Part shown: in pieces, positions 54,460-63,356 of the stretch
Layout of the letters: each line of letters opens with the position of its first letter
Numbering within the stretch: the first letter of the stretch is position 1
Assembly: GCF_004319545.1 (NCBI RefSeq)
Contig: NZ_CP036313.1
Location: 1,676,501-1,740,500 of the forward strand
DNA: 64,000 nucleotides
Direction of reading: 5' to 3'
From: Desulfobacter hydrogenophilus
GTDB lineage: Bacteria > Desulfobacterota > Desulfobacteria > Desulfobacterales > Desulfobacteraceae
Notes under the pieces: generated by a model
Database searches by the model: none
What the model saw: only the letters and a program-made list of their open reading frames with translations
What the model was told of the DNA's origin: nothing
Program-made: the position numbers and the translations under genes

Positions 54460-55463
54460 ATGTCCCCCTTTTTTCTGGAAATAGCCCAGATGAACACCAC
54501 GCCGCCAATAATGCCGGTAATAACGCCCACAGGCAGTTCCAGCGGCGTGATCACGGTCCGTGCCACCACATCGCACATCAGCAGGAACACGGCACCGGAC
54601 AGATAGGAGGCCAGTAAAAGTATTCTGTGATCCGGTCCTGTGATCAGGCGCATGAAATGGGGAACAATAAGCCCCACAAACATGATGACGCCTGCCATGG
54701 ATACGGACAGACCGGTTAGAAACGATGCAATGAGAAAGATGCCTTTCCGGGCCCGGGCCGTATTCACCCCAAGGCCTGCGGCTTCTTCTTCGCCCAAGGC
54801 CAAGCCGTTGAGGTCAAAACAGAAAAAATAGGAGAAAAAAAGGCCGGCCAGAGACCCCGTCAGGGCCATGCGGATCAGACGCATGTCCGGTTCATCCAAA
54901 GATCCCATAATCCAGAGCACAATGGCCTGGAGATCGTCGGGCCGGGCCAGGGCCATGAGCAGCATGACAAGGGAGGAGGCCACATAGGAGATCATGACGC
55001 CGGTAAGCAGCATCCGGTTGGAACGGATATGCCGGGTGCTGCGGTTTAGTCCGTATACCAGAAAAATAACCAGGCTTGCACCGACAAACCCGGATAAAGG
55101 ATAGGCAATGATGCCGATGACCGCGTAGAGTTTGAACAGGATATTTATGCAGATGCCAAGGGATGCCCCGCCGGAGATCCCAAGGGTATAGGGTTCCACC
55201 AGAGGATTTTTAAACAGACCCTGGAGCAGGGTGCCGGCAAGGCCTAATGCCCCGCCCATGGCAATGCCAAGCAGAGTTCTCGGCAGCCTGATGCCCATAA
55301 GGATGCTGTATTCGGGACTGCCCGGCCCTGCAGCAATGATTTCCGGGATGTCAAAAAATCGGATACCTGCACTGCCCACGGACAAGGATAGGCCTGCTGT
55401 AAACACCAGAAGAATAAACAGGCCCAGGGAGAACAGGCCCCATGACCTGGCATTGGCTTTCAA
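54456..55463 (-). CDS. btuC: Corrinoid ABC transporter permease
   Basis: 335 residues, FecCD/BtuC family with about ten membrane segments. Recognisable are IRLPRTLLGIAMGGALGLAG, LLQGLFKNPLVEPYTLGISG, LTGVMISYVASSLVMLLMAL, and GLIVPHFMRLITGPDHR with the ATPase contact. Start and stop overlap the genes on either side by four bases, a tight operon. Confidence 0.95.
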   Translation of the reverse strand: MKANARSWGLFSLGLFILLVFTAGLSLSVGSAGIRFFDIPEIIAAGPGSPEYSILMGIRLPRTLLGIAMGGALGLAGTLLQGLFKNPLVEPYTLGISGGASLGICINILFKLYAVIGIIAYPLSGFVGASLVIFLVYGLNRSTRHIRSNRMLLTGVMISYVASSLVMLLMALARPDDLQAIVLWIMGSLDEPDMRLIRMALTGSLAGLFFSYFFCFDLNGLALGEEEAAGLGVNTARARKGIFLIASFLTGLSVSMAGVIMFVGLIVPHFMRLITGPDHRILLLASYLSGAVFLLMCDVVARTVITPLELPVGVITGIIGGVVFIWAISRKKGDI

Positions 55464-56341
55464 TTGGAGGACCCTTCTGCAGTGCCGATTTCCGGATGAA
55501 TCAGGGCTGCCACCCGCTGAAGACCGGATGCAAAGCTGGCTGGTGTGGGATGGCAGATCACTTCCGGATCGAGCACGTGAATTTCGTTATTCCCGGCAGA
55601 TGTCAGGGAAGGAAAATCCATCCACCGTTTTTTCTCAAAAATTGCAGCTTTTTTACTTGTCCCCATGGTGGCCACGAGGATGACATCCGGGTCCTGCTTA
55701 ATCACCTCTTCACGGGAATAGATGCCGGAGGGTTGATTTTCTGCGATATTAACGGCATTGGCCTGGATAATATATTCATTGATAAACAGATCTTTGTTTA
55801 CCGTGTGAAGGGGTTTGAGACCAATCTGAATAAATACCCGTCTCGGGCTTAAGCCCGCAACCTGTTCGCGGACTCTGTCCACATCATCGGAGGCCTGTTG
55901 CACAAGAGTCTGGGCCTGGGGTGTTTTACCAAGGGCGTCTGCAATTTTCAGGGTAATGACGCACATCTGGTCAAAGGTTTTGGGGTTGCGGATCTCCATG
56001 ATCCGGATACCCTGGGATCGAAGAATTTTAAGCTGCTTTTCCTTGCTCAAAGGAGAGGAGATCACAAGATCCGGTTCCAGGATGATAATCTTTTCGACAT
56101 TCATCCGGGTTACGGACCCGATCTTTTCTTTCCGGGCTGCCTCGGGGGGCACTGTACAATAGGAGGTGTCGGCAAGCAGCTGGTCCTGGGCACCCAAAAG
56201 GTAAATGGTTTCCGTAATAAAGGGGGACAAAGAGACCACCCGGATAGCCGGGGCAGGCCCTTGGGCTGGGGCCCAGGCCGGAATACAGACCAGGACAGAC
56301 ACCCAGACTAAAAACGTTTTAAAAGGCTTGGGCCTGTCCAT
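55460..56341 (-). CDS. btuF: Periplasmic corrinoid-binding protein
   Basis: 293 residues. Signal peptide ending near PAWAPAQG, then the class III binding-protein pattern: AIRVVSLSPFITETIYLLGA, EKIGSVTRMNVEKIIILEPD, RVFIQIGLKPLHT and VLDPEVICHPTPASF. Binds ligand in the periplasm for BtuCD. Second binding protein of the operon, after the CbiZ fusion, whose stop overlaps its start by one base (TAATG). Confidence 0.9.
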   Translation of the reverse strand: MDRPKPFKTFLVWVSVLVCIPAWAPAQGPAPAIRVVSLSPFITETIYLLGAQDQLLADTSYCTVPPEAARKEKIGSVTRMNVEKIIILEPDLVISSPLSKEKQLKILRSQGIRIMEIRNPKTFDQMCVITLKIADALGKTPQAQTLVQQASDDVDRVREQVAGLSPRRVFIQIGLKPLHTVNKDLFINEYIIQANAVNIAENQPSGIYSREEVIKQDPDVILVATMGTSKKAAIFEKKRWMDFPSLTSAGNNEIHVLDPEVICHPTPASFASGLQRVAALIHPEIGTAEGSSN

Positions 56342-58398
56342 TATTCGATATTCTCTCCAACCCGGTCTTTGGCGCCGGTCATAACGGCATTCAACGCTTT
56401 TTTGATCACAATGGGAACACGATCATCCCAGATCATATCCATTATATCAATAGGCTGGCCCGCGATCTTTTCCGCAATCTGTCCGCACCACAGGTCAAAG
56501 GCGTCGATACTTGAAATCTGACCGCGCTCATAGGCATCGCTTAAGGCTAAGGCGGATGCCATGAATCCTGAAATCTCTTTGTTCAGCAGCAGGTGCTCAA
56601 CCATGGCATTGAATTCACTTTTCTTTTGCTGACAATTGCACTGGGCCTGGGAGGTGATTTCATAAATGCTGATATTTCGTTCCTTCAGACGCTGGATAAC
56701 ATGGCGGTTGGCCAGAACACCGTTCTGTTTTTCTACGGCATTTCTAACCGCTGCGTAAACCGCCTTTGCAATGAGTTCTCCCATTTTTGAATGGCCGCCT
56801 GCATTATCAATAGCGCACCCCTTCCCTTCCACCACCAGGATATTGTCCGTGCCCGTGCCCGTGGCCGGATTTTTCGTCCCGGAGTAGCTTGAACGAATGT
56901 CCAAGTCTTCAAGTAGGGCGGTCTTGGCTTCCGTGGCCGAAATAATTGCCCGGGCCATGGCCCGGGGGGTTAGGTGCATGTTGGTGAATATCAATATATT
57001 AATGGTGCCCGGTTCATAAAATACGCCTTCATCTGCGCTCATGCGCACAGCATTGGACATAACTCCTGCCGTAACCAGCGCCGTGACTTTCATGTTTTTA
57101 AATGTTTCGGTCCGGATGGACAGATTGCCCATATCCGCCCCTGTCGTGAGCAGGGCCGTGGTTTCGGTTTTTCTGCCAATGGCACCAAGGATGCTGGTGC
57201 GAACAGAATCTATGCCCGGCAGATGCCCTGGCATCCAGGTGGGGGGCGGCGTATAATGGTTTCCCACGGTTGTAATATTATCCCGCCAGCCTTCCAGGGT
57301 GGACAAAATAGTCATGGGGACCTTTAGATCAACCGCCAGGGTTTTGTTGGGATAGTCAAACACGTAGGCGTTGACAATGGATGCGTTTTCCACATATGGC
57401 AGATCCTTTGATATGTCCAGTTCAAGAGGCGTTTCATCTATAACCCCGGGCGGATGGACATCATTTTCCCCATCGGCAAATTCTTGTGTATAAATCAATG
57501 AGGAGAGATAGGCCACAAAGTCGGCGGTGTGAACCGACGCCCTGCAGGTTAAATCACAGGGCAGGTAATAGATTTGGTGGTTTTTCACCGCATCCACATC
57601 CTTCCATCCCGGCTTTGAGAAAAATTTTTCCGCCACCCGTTTGTCATCCCCGCATCCATAAATCACTTGGGGATTAAAGCGTGTCCACTCTTCCAGGGTT
57701 ACGGGCACAATATTGCCTGTTTTGCCGAAATCCGGGGCTTGGCCACCTGCGGACCGGATCATTTCAGCCTGGAACGTATCAGCCCCCGGCGTCATGATAC
57801 TGTCCCGGCCCATGAGCCGAATCACCCGTTTATATTTCATTTTTGCCTTGTCCAGCTTTGCTTTGACATGGGCCAGATTGTCCATGTTCTTTTTCACCAG
57901 GTCCAGGGCCCTGGCTTCATGGCCTGTAATCCGCCCAAACGTTTTCATCTGGGCCCAGGCCTGGGCCAGGGATTTTGTGCCATAAACAAAAACTTTCAGT
58001 CCGGAGGCTTTTGCATCCTTAATGATCCGGCGGTGAAAAGAAGAGGCAATGAGCAAATCCGGATTCACTTTTTTGATATGGGCATAGGAAGGATTGAAAA
58101 ATCCGCCCACAACCTCCCGTTTGTCTGATCCTGAAAGCGTCACATCATGGTAGGTGGCCCCTTTAAGCCGCCCCCCCGCTCCGATGGTTACAAGGATTTC
58201 CGATGCCGTGGGCACAAGGCTGACAATTCTTTGGGGCGTCTGTTCAAAAACAAGGGGTGCACCGGTACTGTCTTGCACCTGAATTCGGGCAGCCAATGCC
58301 GTAACACTTCCCAGGCAAAGCCCCGTGAAGAGAACAGCAACGATATAAAAAATAGGGAGATAACGGTTCCGAAGTAAATATTTTAAATACAAACGCAT
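56341..58398 (-). CDS. Binding protein fused to CbiZ adenosylcobinamide amidohydrolase
   Basis: 685 residues. N-terminal signal or anchor (FYIVAVLFTGLCLGSVTALA), then a BtuF-like binding domain to about residue 300 (RIVSLVPTASEILVTIGAGG, VNPDLLIASSFHRRI, YGCGDDKRV). From about 330 to 560 a CbiZ domain (TLAVDLKVPMTILSTLEGWR, VTALVTAGVMSNAVRMSADE, GTINILIFTNMHLTP, TGTGTDNILVVEGKG), and a helical tail. CbiZ cuts the amide bond of (pseudo)coenzyme B12 or cobinamide so that the lower ligand can be remodelled; it is normally cytosolic. Here it is predicted to be exported together with a binding domain. First gene of the operon with btuF, btuC, btuD. Confidence 0.9.
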   Translation of the reverse strand: MRLYLKYLLRNRYLPIFYIVAVLFTGLCLGSVTALAARIQVQDSTGAPLVFEQTPQRIVSLVPTASEILVTIGAGGRLKGATYHDVTLSGSDKREVVGGFFNPSYAHIKKVNPDLLIASSFHRRIIKDAKASGLKVFVYGTKSLAQAWAQMKTFGRITGHEARALDLVKKNMDNLAHVKAKLDKAKMKYKRVIRLMGRDSIMTPGADTFQAEMIRSAGGQAPDFGKTGNIVPVTLEEWTRFNPQVIYGCGDDKRVAEKFFSKPGWKDVDAVKNHQIYYLPCDLTCRASVHTADFVAYLSSLIYTQEFADGENDVHPPGVIDETPLELDISKDLPYVENASIVNAYVFDYPNKTLAVDLKVPMTILSTLEGWRDNITTVGNHYTPPPTWMPGHLPGIDSVRTSILGAIGRKTETTALLTTGADMGNLSIRTETFKNMKVTALVTAGVMSNAVRMSADEGVFYEPGTINILIFTNMHLTPRAMARAIISATEAKTALLEDLDIRSSYSGTKNPATGTGTDNILVVEGKGCAIDNAGGHSKMGELIAKAVYAAVRNAVEKQNGVLANRHVIQRLKERNISIYEITSQAQCNCQQKKSEFNAMVEHLLLNKEISGFMASALALSDAYERGQISSIDAFDLWCGQIAEKIAGQPIDIMDMIWDDRVPIVIKKALNAVMTGAKDRVGENIE

Positions 58399-58880
58399 CC
58401 TTTTCTCTCTTTAGGGCATGTAAAGATCGCAATCAAAATCCCCCATATGATTTGCCTTTTAAGCCGTCTTCCGCGTTGCGTTACTGTGCACCAGGAACAA
58501 TATGATTACAGTAAGACGCCTTGAATAGGACTTAAAATTCTAAGTTATATTGGGACGGTTTTATTCTGATCCCGAGCCCCACACTACAGCGACATTTGTT
58601 TTTTTTAGGCTACCGTTTTAATCCGGGCCACCCAGCAGAATAAGGATCTTGTGGGATGTCCTATTTTTATAGATTTACGTGCTGGAAAACTCGGATCAAC
58701 CGGTTCAAACTGTCCCGCATTATGTCGGTAGCCTTTTTTTACATCCCCCAAAAGGGGGAACTCACCACATTCTATCTGATTTAGAGCTATAAAATGCTCC
58801 ATCGATGGGGTGATTTTGGAAGTGTCGCTATAGTGCTAAGACCATAATTGGATAACTGTAATAGTCCATTGCAGTTTTAA
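58399..58880. other. Intergenic region with MITE-like repeat
   Basis: About 480 bases. No supported gene; a 65-codon minus-strand frame at 58605-58802 lies within the repeat. The side nearest the CbiZ-fusion gene must contain its promoter, but no cobalamin riboswitch is visible there. Confidence 0.5.
58580..58836. repeat. MITE-like element with imperfect inverted ends
   Basis: CACTACAGCGACATTT at 58582-58597 and AAGTGTCGCTATAGTG at 58820-58835 are inverted copies with two mismatches, 257 bases overall. Inside is an in-frame 65-codon stretch (MEHFIALNQIECGEFPLLGD) that could be a decayed transposase piece. Size and structure fit a miniature inverted-repeat element. Confidence 0.5.
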
Positions 58881-60035
58881 TTATAGTTTGCGCTTATCCT
58901 TGAGCACTGCATTTGAAATGACAATACGCTGAATTTCACTGGTGCCTTCGTAGATGGTAAATACCCGGGCGTCCCTGTAAAAGCGTTCTACCGCGTAATC
59001 TGTGGTAAACCCGTATCCCCCGTGGATCTGAATGGCCCATGCCGTTATTTCCTGCACCATTTCAGAGGCAAATAGTTTTGCCATGGAGGCTTCCCGGGTA
59101 AATTTTTCCCCTCGGTCCTTCATGGAGGCTGCAGATAGAATCAACTGCCGGGCAGCCTCTATCTTTGTGGCCATATCCGCAACCTGAAAACGAATGGCCT
59201 GGTGTTTGGTGATGGCCACTCCGAACTGCTTGCGTCCCCGGGCATATTTTATTGCGGCATCAAAGGCGGCCTGGGCCACGCCAATGGACTGGGCTGCAAT
59301 CCCAATCCTGCCGCTGTCCAGGCCGGACATGGCGATCTTAAACCCATCCCCTTCCTTGCCCAGGATATTGTCGGCCGGCACCCGGCAATTTTCAAAAATC
59401 AGATCCGTGGTGTCCGATGCCCGCAGCCCCATCTTGTCTTCATGATGTCCCACCACGAGACCGGGTGTTGTCTTGGGTACAATAAAACAGGATATGCCTT
59501 TATGTCCCTGGGTTTCGTCCGTTTTGGCCGTAACAAGGACCACAGCACTGTTTTCTCCGGACGTGATAAAACGCTTGGTGCCGTTAATCACGTAGTCATC
59601 GCCGTCCTTCACGGCTGTGGTGGCCTGACTCACCGGATCAGACCCCGCATCGGGTTCGGTCAGGGCAAATGCCCCGATGATCTCTCCGGAGGCCAGGGGC
59701 ACGAGAAATTCCTGCTTTTGTTTTTTTGTGCCGAATTTATTGAGGGATTCGCACACGATAGAGTTCTGGACCGACATCACCACGGAGGTGGATGCACAGG
59801 AATATGCGATCTCGGAAAGGGCCAGCACGTAGGAAACAGCATCTGCGGCTTCCCCACCAAACTCTTCGGGTACCATCATACCCATCAGCCCAAGCTCCCC
59901 CATCTGTTTGAAATTTTCTGTGGGGAACGCTTTGGTTTTATCCCGTTCAGCAGCCGTGGGGGCAATGACTTTGCGTGAAAATTCACGCACCATATTCTGG
60001 ATCATCACCTGTTCATCCGTTAACTTGAATAACAT
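58881..60035 (-). CDS. Acyl-CoA dehydrogenase (short-chain/butyryl type)
   Basis: 384 residues. MMVPEEFGGEAADAVSYVLA, FALTEPDAGSDPVSQATTAV (FAD/substrate motif), GTKRFITSGENSAVVLV, KMGLRASDTTDLIFENCRVP and the C-terminal IHGGYGFTTDYAVERFYRDA with IYEGTSEIQRIVI. The catalytic Glu of IYEGTSE is in place. Soluble FAD enzyme oxidising acyl-CoA to enoyl-CoA, with electrons normally passed to ETF. Chain length is uncertain; the form resembles butyryl-CoA dehydrogenases. The XRE-cupin regulator gene ends 27 bases upstream. Confidence 0.94.
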   Translation of the reverse strand: MLFKLTDEQVMIQNMVREFSRKVIAPTAAERDKTKAFPTENFKQMGELGLMGMMVPEEFGGEAADAVSYVLALSEIAYSCASTSVVMSVQNSIVCESLNKFGTKKQKQEFLVPLASGEIIGAFALTEPDAGSDPVSQATTAVKDGDDYVINGTKRFITSGENSAVVLVTAKTDETQGHKGISCFIVPKTTPGLVVGHHEDKMGLRASDTTDLIFENCRVPADNILGKEGDGFKIAMSGLDSGRIGIAAQSIGVAQAAFDAAIKYARGRKQFGVAITKHQAIRFQVADMATKIEAARQLILSAASMKDRGEKFTREASMAKLFASEMVQEITAWAIQIHGGYGFTTDYAVERFYRDARVFTIYEGTSEIQRIVISNAVLKDKRKL

Positions 60036-60062
60036 GGTATCTCCTTTTTCAAAAACACAGCT

Positions 60063-60608
60063 TCAGGGTGCATAGACCACCACAATCAGTTCGGCATCGT
60101 TATCACCGATATTGCGCAGGTCATGCTTGATACCTGAATTGAAGTGAAGGGATTCTCCTGTTTTCAAGGTATTGATATGATCCCCTACCTGGATTTCAAC
60201 TTCTCCGGCCAGCACATAGGCAAACTCTTCGCCCTCGTGCTGAAACCCAACCCCTTCATGGCTGCCGCCTGTTTCTACGACGATGCGGAATGCCTTTAAA
60301 TGGTTGTTTTCAGCCCCAGGGGATAATGGCGTATACGCATAATGATCCGTTCGCTTGGTATAGGCATCTGCCCTGGCTTCCACGGAATCATCCGGCTCCT
60401 TGAGCAAGAAGCCGGACTCCAGTTGAAGGGTGCGTGAGAGCTGGAGCAGCGTGCCCACTGAAGGGCGCTGCTCTCCGCTCTCAATTTTTTTGATAAATTC
60501 TTTTGATAGCCCGGTTTCATTGGCCATAGCATCCAGGCTGATTTTTTTGTCCAACCTGACGCGTTTGATCCGGACGCCGACATGGGTGATTTCCTTATTT
60601 TTAGCCAT
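60063..60608 (-). CDS. XRE-family regulator with C-terminal cupin domain
   Basis: 181 residues. Helix-turn-helix in RIKRVRLDKKISLDAMANET and GLSKEFIKKIESGEQRPSVG; cupin part with HEGVGFQHEGEEFAYVLAGE and LKTGESLHFNSGIKHDLRNI (metal-type His/Glu pattern). Such proteins sense a small molecule and control nearby genes. It is directly upstream of the acyl-CoA dehydrogenase gene on the same strand and probably controls that operon. Confidence 0.9.
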   Translation of the reverse strand: MAKNKEITHVGVRIKRVRLDKKISLDAMANETGLSKEFIKKIESGEQRPSVGTLLQLSRTLQLESGFLLKEPDDSVEARADAYTKRTDHYAYTPLSPGAENNHLKAFRIVVETGGSHEGVGFQHEGEEFAYVLAGEVEIQVGDHINTLKTGESLHFNSGIKHDLRNIGDNDAELIVVVYAP

Positions 60609-60756
60609 ACGATCTCCAATAGTTTGAGGGTGATCAACTCACCGTGGGCTTTTGCAAGCCCCTTCTGAATCTGTGATTCAGGAGGGGTCGTTGACACGCC
60701 ATCTTTGACTGAGCGCTCGTTCAGCGCCGATGGACTAAAAAAGACACAACGTTCAT

Positions 60757-61821
60757 TTACTCTACAACTTCAATCCAGCCTTCGGTATCTTCGGCTTTTC
60801 CGTACTGAATCGCGGTCAGGGCATTATAAAATTTCATGCATGTGTCACCGGGCTTACCATCACCGATATTAATGATCCGGTCTTTATAACGGATCTCTCC
60901 CACAGGGGAAACAACAGCAGCGGTTCCGGAGCCGAACATTTCCTGCAAAGTGCCATTGTCGGCAGCGGCAATGACCTCATCAATGCTGAGCTTGCGCTCA
61001 CTGACCTTGATACCCCATTTTTTGGCCAGATCAATGACTGAAAAGCGGGTAATGCCGGGAAGAATGCTGTTGTTCAGCATTGGGGTAATCAGTTCGTCAT
61101 TAATAAGAAAGAAAATATTCATGGCCCCGACTTCTTCAATATATTTGAGCTCTATACCATCCAGCCACAGAACCTGATTATATCCTTCTTTTTTGGCCTT
61201 TTCCCCGGCCAGAAGACTGGCTGCATAGTTCCCCGGGGTTTTGTATTCGCCGACACCGCCGCGTACGGCCCGGACATGGTCTTCGCATACCCAGATTTTG
61301 ACGGGCTGAAGCCCCTGGGCATAGTATGATCCCACAGGACTAAGAATGATAAAAAACTTGTATGTATAGGATGCCCTGACACCAAGGAACGGATCTGTGG
61401 CCACGATGGTGGGCCGGATGTACAAAGAGGTTCCTTCGGATTCGGGAATCCAGGCTTCTTCAATTTTGAGCAGTTGTTTCAGCGCATCCATGACAAAATC
61501 GATATTGATTTCAGGAATGCAAAGGCCCTGGCAGGAACTGTTCATACGGGCAAAATTATCACGGGCCCTGTAGAGTTGAATTTTTCCATCTGCTGTCTTA
61601 TAGGCTTTCAGGCCTTCAAATACCGCCTGCCCGTAATGCAGCACCATGCTTGCCGGCGACATGGAAAAATTGCCGTAGGGTTCAATGCGGGCATTGACCC
61701 ATCCCTTGCCCTTCTCATAATCCATGACAAACATATGGTCGGTAAACACCGTACCAAATCCCAGGTCTTTATCCTTGGGCCGGGTTCCTGGTTCAGATAC
61801 CCGGGTAACTTTAACCTCCAT
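60757..61821 (-). CDS. ilvE: Branched-chain amino acid aminotransferase
   Basis: 354 residues, fold-type IV PLP enzyme of the longer (type II) group. FEGLKAYKTADGKIQLYRAR, LYIRPTIVATDPFLGV, GGVGEYKTPGNYAASLLAGE (with the PLP lysine) and EEVGAMNIFFLINDELITP are characteristic. It transfers amino groups between Val/Leu/Ile and 2-oxoglutarate. No clear attenuator is seen in the 180 bases upstream. Confidence 0.94.
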   Translation of the reverse strand: MEVKVTRVSEPGTRPKDKDLGFGTVFTDHMFVMDYEKGKGWVNARIEPYGNFSMSPASMVLHYGQAVFEGLKAYKTADGKIQLYRARDNFARMNSSCQGLCIPEINIDFVMDALKQLLKIEEAWIPESEGTSLYIRPTIVATDPFLGVRASYTYKFFIILSPVGSYYAQGLQPVKIWVCEDHVRAVRGGVGEYKTPGNYAASLLAGEKAKKEGYNQVLWLDGIELKYIEEVGAMNIFFLINDELITPMLNNSILPGITRFSVIDLAKKWGIKVSERKLSIDEVIAAADNGTLQEMFGSGTAAVVSPVGEIRYKDRIINIGDGKPGDTCMKFYNALTAIQYGKAEDTEGWIEVVE

Positions 61822-62007
61822 TGCGCCTCCGTTCTCAATTGGTGTTAACTGTCATTCAACCGGCCGACCTGTTTTTATTTTTTGCCAATGTATTCCAGGC
61901 AATGCCGGTTAAGCCGCTCACAGCAAAGCAGCCCATACTTTTAGTAAAATGTCATATTAGGACAATAATAAATTGAAAGCAAAGATATTTTAAAGCGTTA
62001 TCCCATT

Positions 62008-62757
62008 TTATGCCATGGTCCATAGAAATTTGATTCCGATAAGTATTAAAACGCCTCCCAGTAAGCGTTTAACGCTTTGGGGTTTCATTTTTTTTTGCAT
62101 CACCCGGGTTCCCAGATATCCACCGGTCCAGGCGGCCAGCCCTGCAAAAACAAGAATTTTAACGGACACCGATCCCATGGCCGCATAGGTGACAAAGGCT
62201 GAAAATGATGAAAAAGGCACTGAAAAGGCTGTCACCATGGCTACTCTTTTAGGGTTGAATCCCTGGACCACCATCAGGGGGGAAATAATACCGCCCCCGC
62301 CAACACCAAGAAGTCCTGAGACAAATCCGGCCAGCACACCGACGCCCAGGGGGCCTGCAACGGTACGGTCTTCCCGGTACTGATTCGCGTATTTTGAGCC
62401 TTTGAAAAACATCATCATGGAGCCGGAAAAGAATAAAAAGCCGATAAAAATAAACAGCAGGGTCTGGGTGGGAAAAAAATGGCCGGCCCATGCGCCCACC
62501 GGGGCCGTCACAAAGGATGAGACAATGATGGGCAGCCCAAATTTTACGTCCAGTTTCTTTTCCCTGAAATTGAGCCAGGTGGCCCCGAGCATGCTCACAC
62601 AATTGACAAAAAGCCCGGTTGGCCGGGCCAGGTTAAAGGGAACACCGATCCAGGCTAAAGCGGGAATGAGAATAACCGCCGACCCCACACCTCCCAGAGC
62701 GAAAATGAAACTTAAACCAAATGAAAGAAAAACAATAACAAGAAGATGGGATTCCAT
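62008..62757 (-). CDS. TauE/SafE-family membrane permease
   Basis: 249 residues, about eight membrane segments. Signature halves: FALGGVGSAVILIPALAWIG and VLAGFVSGLLGVGGGGIISP, LMVVQGFNPKRVAMVTAFSV. The family exports sulfite or organosulfonates in characterised cases. With the rhodanese gene next to it (79 bases upstream) and the CcdA-like gene beyond, a role in sulfur compound movement is likely but the substrate is unproven. Confidence 0.9.
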   Translation of the reverse strand: MESHLLVIVFLSFGLSFIFALGGVGSAVILIPALAWIGVPFNLARPTGLFVNCVSMLGATWLNFREKKLDVKFGLPIIVSSFVTAPVGAWAGHFFPTQTLLFIFIGFLFFSGSMMMFFKGSKYANQYREDRTVAGPLGVGVLAGFVSGLLGVGGGGIISPLMVVQGFNPKRVAMVTAFSVPFSSFSAFVTYAAMGSVSVKILVFAGLAAWTGGYLGTRVMQKKMKPQSVKRLLGGVLILIGIKFLWTMA

Positions 62758-62835
62758 TTCAGCTTGTCCTTTACAATGGAAAAAAGATACCGGTAAGAGC
62801 GGCTGTGACCGCTGCCTGCCGGTATGGATATTGGG

Positions 62836-63210
62836 CTACATTTTGGTCAAAGGACCTGGCTTGAATGCCATGGCCATATCTTCGGAAGAGGCCGTCAGCC
62901 CCTTTACTTCTTCATACCCGTTGGCCAGCAGATAAGTGTAGGCCATGGCCCCTCTGAATACCGAGGAGCAGAAGGTGACGATAAATTTGTCCCGGGACAC
63001 CTCGTCCAGTCGGTCCGGCAGTTCATTCAAGGGGATATGCAAGGCAAAGGGAAAGGAAAGATGATTTACTTCTTCGTTAGTTCTCACATCCAAAAATAAA
63101 AAATGATCGTTTCCAAGGACTTTGCGCATCCCTTCGATGCTCATTCCGTGTTCGCCGGAACCGAAAAATTGGAAATCCATTTCCTTAAAGATTTCATTCA
63201 GATCGTTCAT
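62836..63210 (-). CDS. Single-domain rhodanese-like protein
   Basis: 124 residues. HFLFLDVRTNEEVNHLSFPF, LHIPLNELPDRLDEV and the active-site loop VTFCSSVFRGAMAYTYLLAN, with Cys in CSSVFRG, then GYEEVKGL. Rhodanese domains carry persulfide sulfur. A soluble cytosolic protein without signal peptide; it is followed by the TauE/SafE permease gene, probably one operon. GGAGATAAC precedes the start. Confidence 0.9.
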   Translation of the reverse strand: MNDLNEIFKEMDFQFFGSGEHGMSIEGMRKVLGNDHFLFLDVRTNEEVNHLSFPFALHIPLNELPDRLDEVSRDKFIVTFCSSVFRGAMAYTYLLANGYEEVKGLTASSEDMAMAFKPGPLTKM

Positions 63211-63356
63211 CTTAAGTTATCTCCTTAATTTGCAGTCGTGATTGTACGTTGATTTAAATGCCCTACGGTCGGCTATACAAAGGCGACCGTAAGGGTCAGA
63301 ATGGAAAGGTCCCTCAACCAAGTTAAGATATTTGTGAGTGGTGGGATAAAAACCCG

